Below the pieces are notes generated by a model. It was not told the origin of the DNA. It did no database searches and worked only from the letters and a program-made list of their open reading frames with translations. Positions 18,701-26,636 of a stretch of DNA of 64,000 bases are shown here, piece after piece. The position numbers and the translations under genes were made by a program. Source of the DNA: Bacillus piscicola (GTDB lineage Bacteria > Bacillota > Bacilli > Bacillales > Marinococcaceae); the NCBI RefSeq assembly GCF_022458745.1, contig NZ_JAJJJF010000007.1, positions 94,171 through 158,170 of the forward strand, written 5' to 3'. How positions within the stretch are numbered: position 1 is the stretch's first letter; each line of letters opens with the position of its first letter.

Positions 18701-18722
18701 TACCCTTTTTCTTTCTCCCCAT
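15720..18722 (-). CDS. Secreted surface protein with GLUG repeats
   Basis: A 1000-residue exported protein. A long basic signal sequence (residues 1-48, ending near VAAAKS) is followed by at least ten GLUG-type repeats, each of the form GGLVGYVDNSKVKEV or GGLIGYAMATDMEDV (about residues 110-410). A Ser/Gly/Asn/Asp-only linker (about 565-670) leads to a fibronectin-like module (SPGIEIGTDFIRIAWDPIPG) and a C-terminal SbsA/Big_5-type Ig domain with FTQALDPDTVDKNSVLVF. No LPXTG or SLH motif is present, so attachment to the wall is unclear. GGAGGGTG precedes the ATG. GLUG domains occur in adhesins and IgA-peptidase-like proteins; a role in adhesion is inference. Confidence 0.85.
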   Translation of the reverse strand: MGRKKKGTFYLNSMRFAIAFFTVVVLFPASFSSLAGNGVVSLVEVAAAKSYEKIDSAYDLANMEVDGNYKLTEDIDLSEYGNWKPIGDSTDPFTGEFDGNGHVISNVTINDKTKDNLGLFGYVEGATIKNLTLSHVDIEGQKNVGSLVGRMANGSDIEEVFVQHVSVDGEDYTGGLVGYVDNSKVKEVAAQYLSVEGKKHTGGLFGKTEGSTTDDKSSMNVSKSSIQYLTVDGADNTGGLIGYAMATDMEDVSVSTGDVIGDSDTGGLIGDSQKSSITQSYTSVDVTGDDKVGGLAGYFHANDSSITSAFAIGDIRGESHVGGLVGKGINGTIDNAYATGDVLGETENAGGLVGYAFNGMTIERTYATGTVKGKENVGGLAGKMNGGIFRSFALNPEVKGKGNVGPTIGRYEGTYGKIYAISGLAASGHGDFVNGTIDFNQALQKSTYTDAGFNYGHVWGIEEGKSLPYLRQYKQARVEYDEATGKWVNKYAGQQVTFHWLPIYNDDGDEAEKYQVLRNGQEIAVVEGTSYTDDEAEIGETNRYSVVPVFADGSEGPEIEIPGEDTSGGNDSGGSNDGGSNSNGDSNNGDNSNSGGGDSDSGSNDDNGPGSNNGSDSGGSNSNDGGSDPDNNNSNDGSSDTGQDGGSDNSGGSDNSGGSDSGGPDSDNETPDNGNIGEPGNQPTTPPVTDPDDLDAPESPGIEIGTDFIRIAWDPIPGAAYYELTRDGKTLYVKNHEDSIDLYSYVDHPIDPMEWYQYEIIPYDGEGDKIDDSSISIDSVPKPIFTEMVYSGGSESLVNYEDGEKVSVADLAAGIKIKMDFGNEVAAEDEDKFVLEYYTKANGWTEYDKSISLHQTDTVYIRTRLKKAGKHDQVSAYSHLTFVRGDAEPETADPTYPAADEIAAYRKMTRYNHLQPTGTITISFTQALDPDTVDKNSVLVFNEHKEAVNATVTLKKDKVFIKGNSPFQPGEYELVITEEVKGENGRNLKQGAIITFTVTK

Positions 18723-18837
18723 ATGTCACCCTCCATTACAAGACAAAAAAACATTGGTTTCTTTCCTAATATCGGCAAACCAGCGTGAAACTTCACCCCA
18801 TGAGGACGGAAAAATAGATATTTATTCACGTTATTTG

Positions 18838-19045
18838 GATTTCAGCACGCTAACTCAGGATTCTCTTGCTGTAAGTGTGGATTCTATTACGCCGACTCTT
18901 GATTCCGAAGCTGTAAGTGTGGGTTCTTACACATTGACTCTGGATTACGAGTCCTGAAGTCTGGATACTAACGCTTCATCTCTGGATTCAAATGCCGCAT
19001 GTGTGGATTTCTGCACTGCCACTCTGGATTTCAACACGGTCCAAT
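18838..19045 (+). repeat. 21-bp TCTGGATTC repeat array
   Basis: About nine cores (TTGGATTTC, TGTGGATTC, TCTGGATTA, TCTGGATTC, TGTGGATTT) at 21-bp spacing, between the divergent surface protein and UPF0180/YtxH genes. Otherwise the 430-bp gap contains only the two promoter regions. Confidence 0.8.
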
Positions 19046-19154
19046 TGCATAGCAAGACACCTCTCGATTGCACATTCTTTTATGCGCTGTCTCACATTCA
19101 TGTTTAAGTCGGGAGGTGTTCGGGGATTAGCACTATAAAACTAGGAGGGATTGG

Positions 19155-19715
19155 ATGGCACGAATTGCAGTAGAATACCCATTAACGGATGTGAAGCAGG
19201 AACTTCGCGAATTAGGGTATGAAGCCGAGATGTTAGAAGAGAAGACAGATTCACCGGAGTATGATTGCGTCGTTGTCAGAGCGATGGATGATTTAGTTGA
19301 TATTCATATGAACGTACCGATCATCGAAGCGAGAGGACGCTCTGTTTCTGACATTGCCGAAGAGGTAAAAGTTCGGTTACAGCGTACGGGAGAAATGAGA
19401 GACCCGGAATCCGAATCGGAAGGAATGTCGGGAAAACCATTAATGAGCGGTATGGCTGTTGGCGCAGTAGTCGGCGTAACCGCCGGAATTTTGCTCGCTC
19501 CTAAAAGCGGCAAAGAACTTCGTCAAAATGTGAATGAAAAAGCAACCCAAACGAAAGAACAAACAACAAACCTTGCGACCAAAGTAAGAGAACAATCATC
19601 CGTCGCGAAGGAAAACGTTGCAAAAATAAGAAACAGAGCCAAAACCAATGCAAGAAACGAGCTAACGGGCATACCAGAAGGAGTACAAGAAAGACCCATT
19701 CCTGTTAAACAATAA
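19155..19715 (+). CDS. UPF0180 (YkuS-like) - YtxH fusion protein
   Basis: A 186-residue protein in two parts. Residues 1-78 begin MARIAVEYPLTDVKQEL and match the small UPF0180/YkuS family. Residues about 95-165 have a membrane-like GMAVGAVVGVTAGILLAPKSG followed by a K/E/Q-rich helical tail (QNVNEKATQTKEQTTNLATK), the layout of YtxH general-stress proteins. AGGAGGGATTGG precedes the ATG. The two modules are usually separate genes, so this is a fusion. Function unknown; YtxH proteins are often under stress control. Confidence 0.75.
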   Translation: MARIAVEYPLTDVKQELRELGYEAEMLEEKTDSPEYDCVVVRAMDDLVDIHMNVPIIEARGRSVSDIAEEVKVRLQRTGEMRDPESESEGMSGKPLMSGMAVGAVVGVTAGILLAPKSGKELRQNVNEKATQTKEQTTNLATKVREQSSVAKENVAKIRNRAKTNARNELTGIPEGVQERPIPVKQ

Positions 19716-19730
19716 AAAGAAGACAGCATC

Positions 19731-19757
19731 CGAGCTGACGGGTGCTGTTTTTTGTAT
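19731..19757 (+). terminator. Terminator of the UPF0180-YtxH gene
   Basis: ACAGCATCC pairs with GGGTGCTGT around GAGCTGAC, followed by TTTTTTG. Confidence 0.85.
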
Positions 19758-19784
19758 TCACCTTCCATACTCCGTCTCGCTGAG

Positions 19785-20150
19785 TATGGATTTTAGCTCG
19801 TTATATCTGGATTATCTCTGCCCAAGTGTGGATTCCGGCGCTTTAAGTATGGATTCTTTCTCACGAAGTCTGGATTCCGGTGCTCCCACTATGGATTCTT
19901 CACCATTAAGTCTGGATTCTTGCGCTTTAACTTTGGATTCTCCCCCGTTGAGTATGGACTCTGTCCTAACAGTGTGGATTCCCGCGCTATATCTCTGGAT
20001 TCCTGATCGCTAACTGTGAATTCTTATTCCATATGAATGGATTCTGTCTCGCTAAGTCTGGATTCCAACGCTGTATTTCTGGATTCCCGCTACGTAACTA
20101 TGGATTCCCCTCCGCTATCTCTGGATTTCCGAGTGCTGTCTCTGGATACA
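19785..20150 (+). repeat. 21-bp TCTGGATTC repeat array (about 17 units)
   Basis: TATGGATTC, TCTGGATTC and TGTGGATTC cores recur every 21 bp with fillers such as CGGCGCTTTAAG and TTGCGCTTTAAC. The array fills the whole space between two convergent terminators. Confidence 0.9.
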
Positions 20151-20152
20151 AC

Positions 20153-20196
20153 AAAAAAAGAGCCCTGCGGAGAGCGTTTCTCCACAGGACTATAGC
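20153..20196 (-). terminator. Terminator of LLM oxidoreductase gene (shared hairpin family)
   Basis: On the minus strand AGTCCTGTGGAGA pairs with TCTCCGCAGGGCT and is followed by TTTTTTT. The stem sequence recurs after the genes at 34427, 48070 and 52942. Confidence 0.9.
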
Positions 20197-20203
20197 AGTC
20201 ACT

Positions 20204-21205
20204 TTATTTACCATCGACGATTTCTTTCAATAGTTCAAAAGAGCGTTTCTGTTTCTCCTGGTCGTAGACATACGTAACGGCCATGATTTCGTCGACGTGG
20301 AACTCTTCTTGAAAGGCTTCCAGTTGGTTTCGGACTGATTCTTTTCCTCCTAAAAAGGCCAGGTTGGATTTCGCGTTTACCATGGCTTTTTCGGAAGGGG
20401 TCCACACTTCGTCCATGTTTTCCACGGGAGGTTGTAATGGGTTCTGCGTGCCGCGGATAATGTTCAAGAAAAATTGGTACATGGTCGTGGCTAAAAATGC
20501 AGCTTCTTCGTCACTTTCCGCAGCGATAACGTTGTGGCCTGTCATCACGTACGGCGCCTCTAAGTACTCGGATGGTTTGAAGCGATTTCGGTAAATGGAA
20601 ATAGCTTCTTTTATAAGTTTAGGAGCAAAGTGAGACGCAAACACATACGGCAGGCCTAACTCGGCAGCTAAGTATGCGGAATCGGTGGAGGAGCCGAGAA
20701 TGTAAATCGGGATATTCGTGCCAGCGCCGGGATGAGCCTTCACAAACCCTTGGTCCTCTTCCGGTCCGAGGTAGGTTAAGAGCGATTGCACATCCTGAGG
20801 GAACGTATAGACCGACTCATGCATCGATCTTCTAAGCGCACTTGCTGTCATCATATCTGTTCCCGGTGCGCGGCCCAGTCCCAAGTCCACCCGGTCCGGA
20901 TACATCGTCGCCAATGTTCCAAACTGTTCCGCCACTACTAACGGTGAATGGTTCGGCAGCATGATCCCGCCCGAGCCGACGCGGATCTGTTCGGTGTGTT
21001 CCAACACATGTTTAATCAAAATCGACGTCGCGGAACTTACTAACCGCGGTGTATTGTGATGCTCGGCGATCCAGTAACGGGTATACCCCATTTTCTCTAC
21101 CGCTTGTGCTAAATCAGCCATATCATGAATCGCATCCCCGGCTTCCTGCCCCTCGCGAACAGGAACTAGGTTTAAAAGCGATACTGGTATTTGTATATTT
21201 GCCAT
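20204..21205 (-). CDS. LLM-class flavin-dependent oxidoreductase
   Basis: A 333-residue bacterial-luciferase-like monooxygenase that would use FMNH2 from a separate reductase. Family signatures are [20 protein letters not shown] (residues about 37-56), [15 protein letters not shown] and [11 protein letters not shown]. Start at 21205 is chosen because AAGGAT lies seven bases upstream; an ATG eleven codons earlier has no site. It is a single gene with its own terminator; the substrate is unknown. Confidence 0.87.
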   Translation of the reverse strand: MANIQIPVSLLNLVPVREGQEAGDAIHDMADLAQAVEKMGYTRYWIAEHHNTPRLVSSATSILIKHVLEHTEQIRVGSGGIMLPNHSPLVVAEQFGTLATMYPDRVDLGLGRAPGTDMMTASALRRSMHESVYTFPQDVQSLLTYLGPEEDQGFVKAHPGAGTNIPIYILGSSTDSAYLAAELGLPYVFASHFAPKLIKEAISIYRNRFKPSEYLEAPYVMTGHNVIAAESDEEAAFLATTMYQFFLNIIRGTQNPLQPPVENMDEVWTPSEKAMVNAKSNLAFLGGKESVRNQLEAFQEEFHVDEIMAVTYVYDQEKQKRSFELLKEIVDGK

Positions 21206-21458
21206 GAGAATTATCCTTTCTGCACGTGGAGTTAACACAACTATCGTAACAATTTATTCACGACGGGGCCAATCTGGCAGCCTGTATGAAAACAGGGAAG
21301 GACTCATTCATCCCTTTTGAAAACGGTTTGATTAACCTTTGCCAGCGTATCTTCCGGCATTATGTCGTAGTCACCATCCCTTTATGGTAAATTAGATAGC
21401 ATATGGAAGTCGTACACCATTGTTGAATAACCTTTTGAAAGAGAGGGGGGTGCCTGTT

Positions 21459-22274
21459 TTGGATCCGATCGTTTTCCTGCTAGGTAGTATTGCCGTGATG
21501 GCGGCAGGGATGGTTCAAGTTTTGACAGGGTTTGGCTTCGCGCTGGTTTCGATTCCGTTATTAATGTTTCTTTTCCCTGGTTATGAAGCCGTCTTAATCG
21601 GTATGGTGTTGTCTATCCTTATCCTTTTTCTTCAAGCAAGAAAAGACTGGAAAAAGGCTCGCTGGGATCTGGTTGGGCTTTTAACGGCTGTTGGCTTACT
21701 TGGATTATGTGTAGGTTTGCTGGGGAGCGATAGGCTGCATGCCGTTCATCTTAAAAGTATTGTCGGGGCATCGGTTTTAGTATACATCGTGGTTCAGTGG
21801 ATTCAGAATGAAAGAGAGCGGCGTACCGCTAAGGTAGAACAAGCCGCAACGAGTGACTCTCCTACCGAGCTTTCCGCAAGCCGTAAAGCGGAAAAGAAAA
21901 AAGTACCGAGAGGGTTTTACATAGCGGGAATGTTTTCTGGTTTATTGACCGGGGTTGTTGGAATGCCCGGCCCTCCGGTAGTGGCCGTTCTAATAAATTT
22001 CCTGAAAAAAGATACCTTTCGCGCAACCCTTGTGAATTATTTCCTCATCAATTATGTATTGGCCTTTCTATTGGCTTTTTTTGTGGTTCATAAGGAAAAT
22101 CAAGCAGACGTGCTGATAGCGGTGGGTGGCTTGATCATTCCCACTTTCATCGGCTATTTACTCGGGCACCCTTTACGTAAATACATCAATGATGAAAATT
22201 TCAAACGTCTCGTTTTCTTGATGTTGATCATCATTGGCATCACATCCATATGGCAGGCGGCCGCCTCGTTGTAA
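21459..22274 (+). CDS. TauE/SafE family sulfite/anion exporter-like permease
   Basis: About 271 residues with eight membrane segments. GMVQVLTGFGFALVSIPLLM near the N-terminus and a matching second half (GMFSGLLTGVVGMPGPPVVA) show the TauE/SafE internal repeat. TTG at 21459 is preferred since GAGAGGGGGG ends eight bases upstream; a TTG at 21420 is possible but lacks a site. The loop between halves is charged. It may export sulfite, sulfoacetate or other anions; the substrate is not readable. Confidence 0.82.
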   Translation: MDPIVFLLGSIAVMAAGMVQVLTGFGFALVSIPLLMFLFPGYEAVLIGMVLSILILFLQARKDWKKARWDLVGLLTAVGLLGLCVGLLGSDRLHAVHLKSIVGASVLVYIVVQWIQNERERRTAKVEQAATSDSPTELSASRKAEKKKVPRGFYIAGMFSGLLTGVVGMPGPPVVAVLINFLKKDTFRATLVNYFLINYVLAFLLAFFVVHKENQADVLIAVGGLIIPTFIGYLLGHPLRKYINDENFKRLVFLMLIIIGITSIWQAAASL

Positions 22275-22304
22275 GGTGGTTACGATGTTCGTTGATGGGG
22301 CTGT

Positions 22305-22385
22305 CTCTCTGGATTTCAGCTCGTAATCTCTGAATGGGTCCCTTTTACGTGTGGATGCTTTCCAAAACACGATGGATTCTATGAA
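22305..22385 (+). repeat. 21-bp TCTGGATTC repeats, short remnant
   Basis: Three or four cores (TCTGGATTT, TCTGAATGG, TGTGGATGC, GATGGATTC) at about 21-bp spacing between convergent genes. Confidence 0.65.
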
Positions 22386-22424
22386 AAAAGCGGAGAGCAC
22401 GCAACTGCTCTCCACCCGGTTTCT
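22386..22424 (-). terminator. Terminator of the SLH protein gene at 22442
   Basis: On the minus strand GTGGAGAGCA pairs with TGCTCTCCGC and is followed by TTTTTT. Confidence 0.85.
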
Positions 22425-22441
22425 CGTATTTTTCAAATGCG

Positions 22442-23968
22442 TTAAATCGTCCATTGGTCGTGAATCACGCCAACCACGTACCAGCTGCCGTTTTGCTTTT
22501 CCATCGCAAGTCGCAGCGAGGACCAGTCCAGACCGTTTCCGGAATGGGTGAAGTGGTATTCGACGATCTCGGCATCGGGATAAGCGTCCTGGCTATTGTC
22601 AATCGTATTTCCCTGTCCGAGCCTCTCATTCACCGACGTTTCATCGGCATGGAGATAATCGCGGGCGTAAATGAACTCCTCATAGTATTCCTGGAACGTC
22701 AACTCAATTGGAAAGCCGGTGCCGTCGTACTGTCCCCACAAGTAAGTGGTCGAATCTCCCCATAACGTCTCCATTTCCGCCGCGGTGAACTGCTGATCAT
22801 CTGCTATCTCTACGTAGGCATACGGAGAAAAACGTACCCCTTTATCCGGATGGACAAACGAGGAAAGGGCCTCCCAATCCTCCGCGCCTATGGCGGACAA
22901 GGCCGAGTCAGCTGCTGCTTTTGCTGCCGCTTCTTCCGACTCTCCTCCTGTCTCTAAACTTCGCATGGCATCCATGATTTCCTCTTCATGCGTATTAAAG
23001 AAATCCGGATGAGTCTCCCCGCTAATGTTATAGACGACGCCCTGGTGAACAAGCACCATGCTGAACTCTATGATGCTGGGATGGTGGTTCACGTAATACT
23101 CCGCCGTTTTGCCATCATCGAGTTGGAGCTGCTTTATTTCGACATTTCCCGGGAAATACTCGTCACTTACATGCGGTGCGGCAAATACTCTTATCATCCC
23201 GCCCTCTTTATCATAGAGAAACTTCCCTCTCTCATCCGGGTCATTTTGAAAATAACTGCCTTCTCCCCACGCTTCTGGATACGTCACAGTATAATCAAAC
23301 TGTTCATTATGGTATGTCTGAGTGGCCGGGTCATCCGCATCCGTGTCCTCGTCACTATCATCGATAAATTGCTTCGGCGCTAACGTTCGCGAGAGGAATG
23401 CAGTAAACTGAGCCCGGGTCAATTTCTCGTACGGCTCGAAGCTCTCCCCTGACGTAATCGTCGTTATTTTCGCTTTCGCCACTGCCTGCACATCGTCGTA
23501 AAACGTATCGCCAGGCTCCATGTCGGCAATGGCGATGTTACCCGTGACCCGCTCCGGCAGATCAAAGGCACGGTTTAACACGGCTGCCATCTGCGCACGC
23601 GTCATGATAGCATTTGGAGAAAAGCTACCGTCTTTTTTCCCTCCGAAAATCCCTTCTGCTGCGGTTGCGGCAATGTAGTCATAGCCCGTGAAGTCACGGT
23701 TTATATCCGTAAACCCTGGGTCCGGCCGGTTTTCCAGCTCCAAATCCAATGCCTCGGACAGCATCTTGGCGACTTGACTTCGTTTTACCTCCTTGTTCGG
23801 CGCAAACGTTCCATCGCCGTAACCGGAAATAATCCCTTCATCCTTTAAGTACTCAATGTTCGATTTTGCCCAAAACTCTCCCCCCACATCTGAAAAACCT
23901 CCCCCAGCCATAGCAGCCGAGGTGAACAGCAAAAACGTCACCAGCACAAACACACCTTTTCTAACCAT
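22442..23968 (-). CDS. SLH-domain surface protein
   Basis: A 508-residue protein anchored to cell-wall polymer by three N-terminal SLH domains (about residues 25-205: FSDVGGEFWAKSNIEYLKDE, then two more with SPNAIMTRAQMAAVLNRAF and EPYEKLTRAQFTAFLSR). The signal peptide is VRKGVFVLVTFLLFTSAAMA. A middle domain (FDYTVTYPEAWGEGSYF) resembles PsbP/lipoprotein-like folds, and a C-terminal domain ends in SWYVVGVIHDQWTI, as in several Bacillus wall proteins. ATG at 23968 is chosen because GGGAGGAG lies eight bases upstream. Function beyond wall attachment is unknown. Confidence 0.85.
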   Translation of the reverse strand: MVRKGVFVLVTFLLFTSAAMAGGGFSDVGGEFWAKSNIEYLKDEGIISGYGDGTFAPNKEVKRSQVAKMLSEALDLELENRPDPGFTDINRDFTGYDYIAATAAEGIFGGKKDGSFSPNAIMTRAQMAAVLNRAFDLPERVTGNIAIADMEPGDTFYDDVQAVAKAKITTITSGESFEPYEKLTRAQFTAFLSRTLAPKQFIDDSDEDTDADDPATQTYHNEQFDYTVTYPEAWGEGSYFQNDPDERGKFLYDKEGGMIRVFAAPHVSDEYFPGNVEIKQLQLDDGKTAEYYVNHHPSIIEFSMVLVHQGVVYNISGETHPDFFNTHEEEIMDAMRSLETGGESEEAAAKAAADSALSAIGAEDWEALSSFVHPDKGVRFSPYAYVEIADDQQFTAAEMETLWGDSTTYLWGQYDGTGFPIELTFQEYYEEFIYARDYLHADETSVNERLGQGNTIDNSQDAYPDAEIVEYHFTHSGNGLDWSSLRLAMEKQNGSWYVVGVIHDQWTI

Positions 23969-24117
23969 CCCAACACTCCTCCCCAAATATAACTGTAACC
24001 AGTATAACACGTTACCGCGTCCGCGCACTAAATATTCTACCTTTTCAAAAAATACAAGCCTTTTGAACGTTTAACCACCTTCACGGTTAGCATCTGAAGA
24101 ATCGGGGTACGTATATA

Positions 24118-25263
24118 TTGATAACAGAGACAGACGACCAAGAAGCCAAAAAGGAGTGCCTTAAAAAGCCAATGTCCAAAGAAAAAGAGTTATTTCAAAA
24201 ACTATCTTTTGAGGATATTTCAATCATAGAAGAAATGCTCGATGCCATTTACAAACAAGGATACAAAAAGGGTTTTCACTATGGATACGAGGAAGGGTAT
24301 GACGAGGGAAAAACTGAAGCAGAACAAGCAGCCGATCAAGAGCTTCTTAGGACGACCGTGGACGGCGTTATATTCACCCAACATGTCACCACAAACACAA
24401 TCGATTTCTCGGAAGAGGTCGAGAATTTGTTCGGGTATCCGCGGCAGGCATTTCAAGAGGACGAGGACCTTTGGAAAAAAATCGTCCATCCGGATGACGA
24501 GGCTATACTGGTCCAGGCGGAAGAAGAACTGCTTACCGGAAACCCTGTAAAGGTCGAGTATCGGATCTTGCGCGCCGACCAACAACAAAAATGGATTTCG
24601 CTTCACGCTACACCTGTTATGGATGTGGATGGCACCGTCACAAAGGTGATGGGGCAATTTATCGACACTGCGGAACGAAAACAGCTGGAAGAAAAACTAA
24701 AGCAGATCGCCTACACAGATGATTTAACCGATTTGCCGAATCGGGTATGGCTGGATTCTCACCTACAAAAAGCCATTTCACGGGCGCAGCGCCACCACCG
24801 GAAAGTCATGGTGATGTTTATCGATTTGGATGACTTCAAACATGTCAACGACAACCACGGGCATCACGCGGGGGATTTCATTCTGCAGGAAGTGGCGGAA
24901 AGACTCTTTCGCAGCATGAGAAAAGAAGATTTTATCGCACGGGTCGGCGGCGATGAGTTTGTGGCGGTTTTTGAAAAAACGAGTCGAAAGGAAGTCGAAT
25001 CCATCGCCTCTCGTATTATAAACAACATTTCCGAACCTTACCAAACCGAAGATACCGCCGAGAGCCTATCAAGCAGCATCGGTATTAGCGTTTATCCAGA
25101 CGACGGGGAGGATGCAGAAACACTGCTTATGCATGCGGATAAAGCGATGTATAAGGTCAAACATAAACAGAAGAACGGGTTCACCTTTTATTCCCCGGCG
25201 CCAAAAGAAGAGAAGACATGGAGACTGCCACCGATGAGCGGCCTGCCACCTGCTTTTGACTAA
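24118..25263 (+). CDS. PAS-GGDEF diguanylate cyclase
   Basis: A cytosolic enzyme that makes cyclic di-GMP from two GTP. A Glu/Gly/Tyr-rich N-terminal helix (GYKKGFHYGYEEGYDEGK) comes first, then a PAS sensor (about residues 78-190, with PEST-like WKKIVHPDDEAILV), then a GGDEF domain (about 195-355) with intact active site RVGGDEFVAVFE. An RKED motif five residues before GGDEF is the product-inhibition I-site, so the enzyme should be feedback-regulated. The start is uncertain: the TTG at 24118 has only weak GGGG upstream, and an ATG at 24172 lacks a site at normal distance. No EAL domain. Confidence 0.88.
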   Translation: MITETDDQEAKKECLKKPMSKEKELFQKLSFEDISIIEEMLDAIYKQGYKKGFHYGYEEGYDEGKTEAEQAADQELLRTTVDGVIFTQHVTTNTIDFSEEVENLFGYPRQAFQEDEDLWKKIVHPDDEAILVQAEEELLTGNPVKVEYRILRADQQQKWISLHATPVMDVDGTVTKVMGQFIDTAERKQLEEKLKQIAYTDDLTDLPNRVWLDSHLQKAISRAQRHHRKVMVMFIDLDDFKHVNDNHGHHAGDFILQEVAERLFRSMRKEDFIARVGGDEFVAVFEKTSRKEVESIASRIINNISEPYQTEDTAESLSSSIGISVYPDDGEDAETLLMHADKAMYKVKHKQKNGFTFYSPAPKEEKTWRLPPMSGLPPAFD

Positions 25264-25283
25264 AAAAACATTTAGAAAGCCTT

Positions 25284-25322
25284 TAGGGTGGGGGTGTCAC
25301 ATCATGCCACCCCCACCTCCTG
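25284..25322 (+). other. GC-rich hairpin after the diguanylate cyclase gene
   Basis: GGTGGGGGTG and CCACCCCCACC form a strong stem around TCACATCATG, about 20 bases after the stop. It lacks a T-tract, so it is at best a weak terminator. The remaining sequence up to 25507 shows nothing else. Confidence 0.5.
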
Positions 25323-25507
25323 CAAATAGCGGTGGACGCAAAAGACACTCTCAACAACAAAAGCAAAAAATCCCTAAAAAGATTCAACCTCCACAGATTT
25401 TATCCTCCGTTCTTTTTTCATGTACCTGCATCCTCTCCCCTTACCAGCGAATATTTTATTGTGTATAATAATTCCGGGACGTTCAATGGATGAAGAGGAC
25501 TACCCGC

Positions 25508-25696
25508 TTAGCGGTGCAAGTCTTGAAACCCTTCCAAAGGAAAAGAACTGATTGTGTGTTCACCTTGCTCCAGTTCCGTTGCGCGGAGTGAAAAGACTAA
25601 TGCTTCAGCTTCTTCCAGGTCTTCGAAGGTATCCATTCCCAATAAAGTATGTCTTACCAGATAATCATCATTATCTTTTTCGTTATACTTTCCCAT
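25508..25696 (-). pseudogene. Truncated Fic-family AMPylase (N-terminal fragment)
   Basis: Only 62 residues: MGKYNEKDNDDYLVRHTLLG, then EEAEALVFSLRATELEQG and FQDLHR. This is the start of Fic/DOC cell-filamentation proteins (ELEQAE...LRA.EL pattern ending at the Q..HR helix). The frame stops immediately after LHR and the catalytic HPFxxGNG region is absent from any downstream frame, so about two thirds of the gene is lost. It overlaps a small upstream gene by 14 bases, the usual arrangement for a Fic toxin with its antitoxin. Identification is from recalled family pattern. Confidence 0.65.
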
Positions 25697-25856
25697 GTCG
25701 CAGTATGTCCTTTATCAACTTAGGGGTTATTGAAGCCTTTGTATTCACAAGATGGAGTACTCTTTTCTGCATGTCGGGAGAAAGGCTCTGGCTTTCTAAG
25801 TGAAAATTGTGCAGAACTCGTTTGAAATCCTTTAAATCCCGTCTCAACTCCTTCAT
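25683..25856 (-). CDS. Putative Fic-partner antitoxin
   Basis: A 57-residue protein starting MKELRRDLKDFKRVLHNFHL and ending LIKDILRHGKV, predicted to be all-helical. Its stop codon overlaps the start of the truncated fic gene by 14 bases, the layout of FicA/VbhA-type antitoxin-toxin pairs. I cannot find the canonical (S/T)xxxE(G/N) inhibitory motif, so assignment as antitoxin rests on position and size. The start lies ten bases from a duplicated surface-protein fragment, so the locus has been rearranged. Confidence 0.5.
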   Translation of the reverse strand: MKELRRDLKDFKRVLHNFHLESQSLSPDMQKRVLHLVNTKASITPKLIKDILRHGKV

Positions 25857-25863
25857 AAAAACC

Positions 25864-25937
25864 TGCTTTCACCGACGTGCTTTCTATTACATAGTCCTGC
25901 TAATCCACTAATACCATTTCCTCCGAGCCTTTGAAGC
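25864..25937 (-). pseudogene. Fragment of a surface-protein gene (duplicated with 40968-41036)
   Basis: Read on the minus strand this encodes GSEEMVLVD, a stop, then QDYVIESTS, matching [17 protein letters not shown] in the surface protein at 48070-51423. The same piece, with the same in-frame TAG, occurs at 40968-41036. It is a non-functional remnant. Confidence 0.7.
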
Positions 25938-25939
25938 CG

Positions 25940-26178
25940 CGAAAAGTAGTATTACAGAAAATAACGACTCCATTGACCGTGTATGACGTCGTGAAATGGG
26001 GCTCTGGCCATAATAACGACTCCATTAAGAGCCTTTGACGTTGTGAAATGGATCATGAGATAAAATGACAGCATCATAGCGCCCCTATGAAGCTGCGAAA
26101 AGATGTTTTGCGAAAAATAACAGCACCGTAGTGCCCACTAACTCTCGATTCCAACGCTCATTCTCTGGTTATCATCAT
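25940..26178 (-). repeat. 52-bp units followed by a short 21-bp remnant
   Basis: AATAACGACTCCATTG occurs twice, 52 bp apart, with GTGAAATGG at 25991 and 26043; further decayed units reach about 26135. Two 21-bp-type cores (CTCTCGATTC, TTCTCTGGTT) follow. The whole block 25864-26172 is nearly identical to 40968-41223 except that it holds one more 52-bp unit. Confidence 0.8.
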
Positions 26179-26179
26179 G

Positions 26180-26636
26180 ATGAACAAAAACACTTCTCGC
26201 CTAAGTTCGATAAACAACACGGAAAATACAAAGCTGGTTCAGTTGAATATCAACCTCATCCCAATTTATCCATTTGACAAATTAGTTTATTTAGAATATT
26301 ATTAAAATATGTACTATTTTGTCTTTTTAAACTTATCAACTACCATAAAACTACTACTGTCACCTTTCTTAAGAGCGAATCCGGTCGCTTGACTTGTGCG
26401 GAAAAGACATAAACGGAGACCTGCAACTGAACATTGTATAAGATTTGACAAATTTCCTTCCTGCTCGTCTGATCATATTGATGCTCCTCAGGGTTTATTA
26501 TGACCTTATCGAATCTGTCCAGTTAAGTATAACCTATCCGAGGACAAGCCACTAGAATAGTCTGAGTTAGTAAGAGCAGTAGTTTGTACCTCAAATTGGC
26601 TTAGAATCGAGATTTAATGACAAGGGGGATTTTGGG
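26180..26636. other. AT-rich intergenic region before the sigma-54 activator gene
   Basis: About 450 bp without a supportable gene. It is AT-rich and contains the activator's promoter region; AAGGGGG at about 26622 is its ribosome site. I see no -24/-12 element here, so the activator is probably expressed from an ordinary promoter. Confidence 0.5.
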
